Notes under the pieces: model-generated | Databases searched by the model: none | What the model saw: only the letters and a program-made list of their open reading frames with translations | What the model was told of the DNA's origin: nothing | Made by a program: the position numbers and the translations under genes | Shown here: one piece after another, positions 12,950 through 13,033 of the stretch | Layout: the number at the start of each line of letters is the position of its first letter | Numbering within the stretch: position 1 is the first letter of the stretch | From: Bacteroidota bacterium | GTDB lineage: Bacteria > Bacteroidota > Bacteroidia > Bacteroidales > Prolixibacteraceae | NCBI GenBank assembly: GCA_013203755.1 | Contig: JABMPI010000286.1 | Span: forward strand, 1-13,033 | Reading direction: 5' to 3' | DNA: 13,033 bases

Positions 12950-13033
12950 ATGGAACGTGACATATTAAAAAAGGCAATCAGCATCTTCTCCGTGAGCGAT
13001 GGGAAATCTACCAGTTTATAAGCGATCACCGTA
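12950..13033 (+). mobile_element. IS3-family transposase, orfA/orfB frameshift junction (fragment, runs off the window)
   Basis: The frame from ATG 12950 reads MERDILKKAISIFSV and stops at 13019-13021, the typical C-terminal pattern of IS3-family OrfA. It contains the slippery heptamer A AAA AAG at 12967-12973. In the -1 frame the sequence runs open to the end of the window and reads EIYQFISDHR (13003-13032), a typical start of the OrfB integrase part. Upstream, the OrfA frame meets a stop at 12905-12907, and no OrfA helix-turn-helix region is visible, so at least the left part of the element is missing or decayed. No terminal inverted repeat could be assigned. Confidence 0.6.

Noticed and set aside
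1..13033. CRISPR array
   Set aside because: No regularly spaced repeats of 24-40 bases with unique spacers were seen on either strand; only short isolated repeats occur.

Overview
The window looks like chromosomal DNA of a member of the Bacteroidota, probably class Bacteroidia. The evidence is AT-rich intergenic DNA, several promoter -7 boxes of the TAnnTTTG type, few strong Shine-Dalgarno sites, and proteins of Bacteroidota character. The exact genus cannot be read from the sequence. All confident protein genes lie on the + strand.

Layout. Bases 1-507 hold the 3' end of an unrecognised gene, closed by a strong intrinsic terminator (532-567). Bases 771-3495 hold a periplasmic adaptor (HlyD/AcrA type) and a TolC-type outer-membrane protein, preceded by two tandem palindromes and lacking an inner-membrane pump in the window. 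Bases 3608-3800 form a structured leader that fits a molybdenum cofactor (Moco) riboswitch. It has a plausible expression platform acting on the first gene of a six-gene block (3801-8419): TauE/SafE transporter, MobB-like GTPase, MoeA, an unusually short MoaA, MoaC, and a MOSC-MogA fusion. These genes are spaced by 1-3 bases or overlap. MoaD, MoaE, MoeB and MobA are absent from the window.

Bases 8594-12521 hold a second cofactor operon. It encodes a NikR-family regulator that appears to have lost the canonical nickel ligands, LarE, LarC and LarB (the complete synthesis set for the nickel-pincer nucleotide cofactor of lactate racemase-type enzymes), and a NicO/UreH-type nickel permease. The client enzyme LarA is not in the window. 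Together the two blocks synthesise and supply two organometallic cofactors, one under an RNA switch and one probably under a ribbon-helix-helix repressor.

The right edge (12522-13033) is different. It carries a minus-strand terminator and the 3' half of a tRNA-Ala(GGC) gene without its 5' half, then gene-poor AT-rich DNA, a 12-bp tandem duplication, and the orfA/orfB frameshift junction of an IS3-family transposase running off the end. This is best read as the attachment-site scar of an element that integrated into a tRNA gene, with the element extending to the right. The lar genes then lie outside the element, on the chromosome side.

The strongest candidates for something new are the divergent NikR, the riboswitch with a readable switching mechanism, and the compact MoaA.
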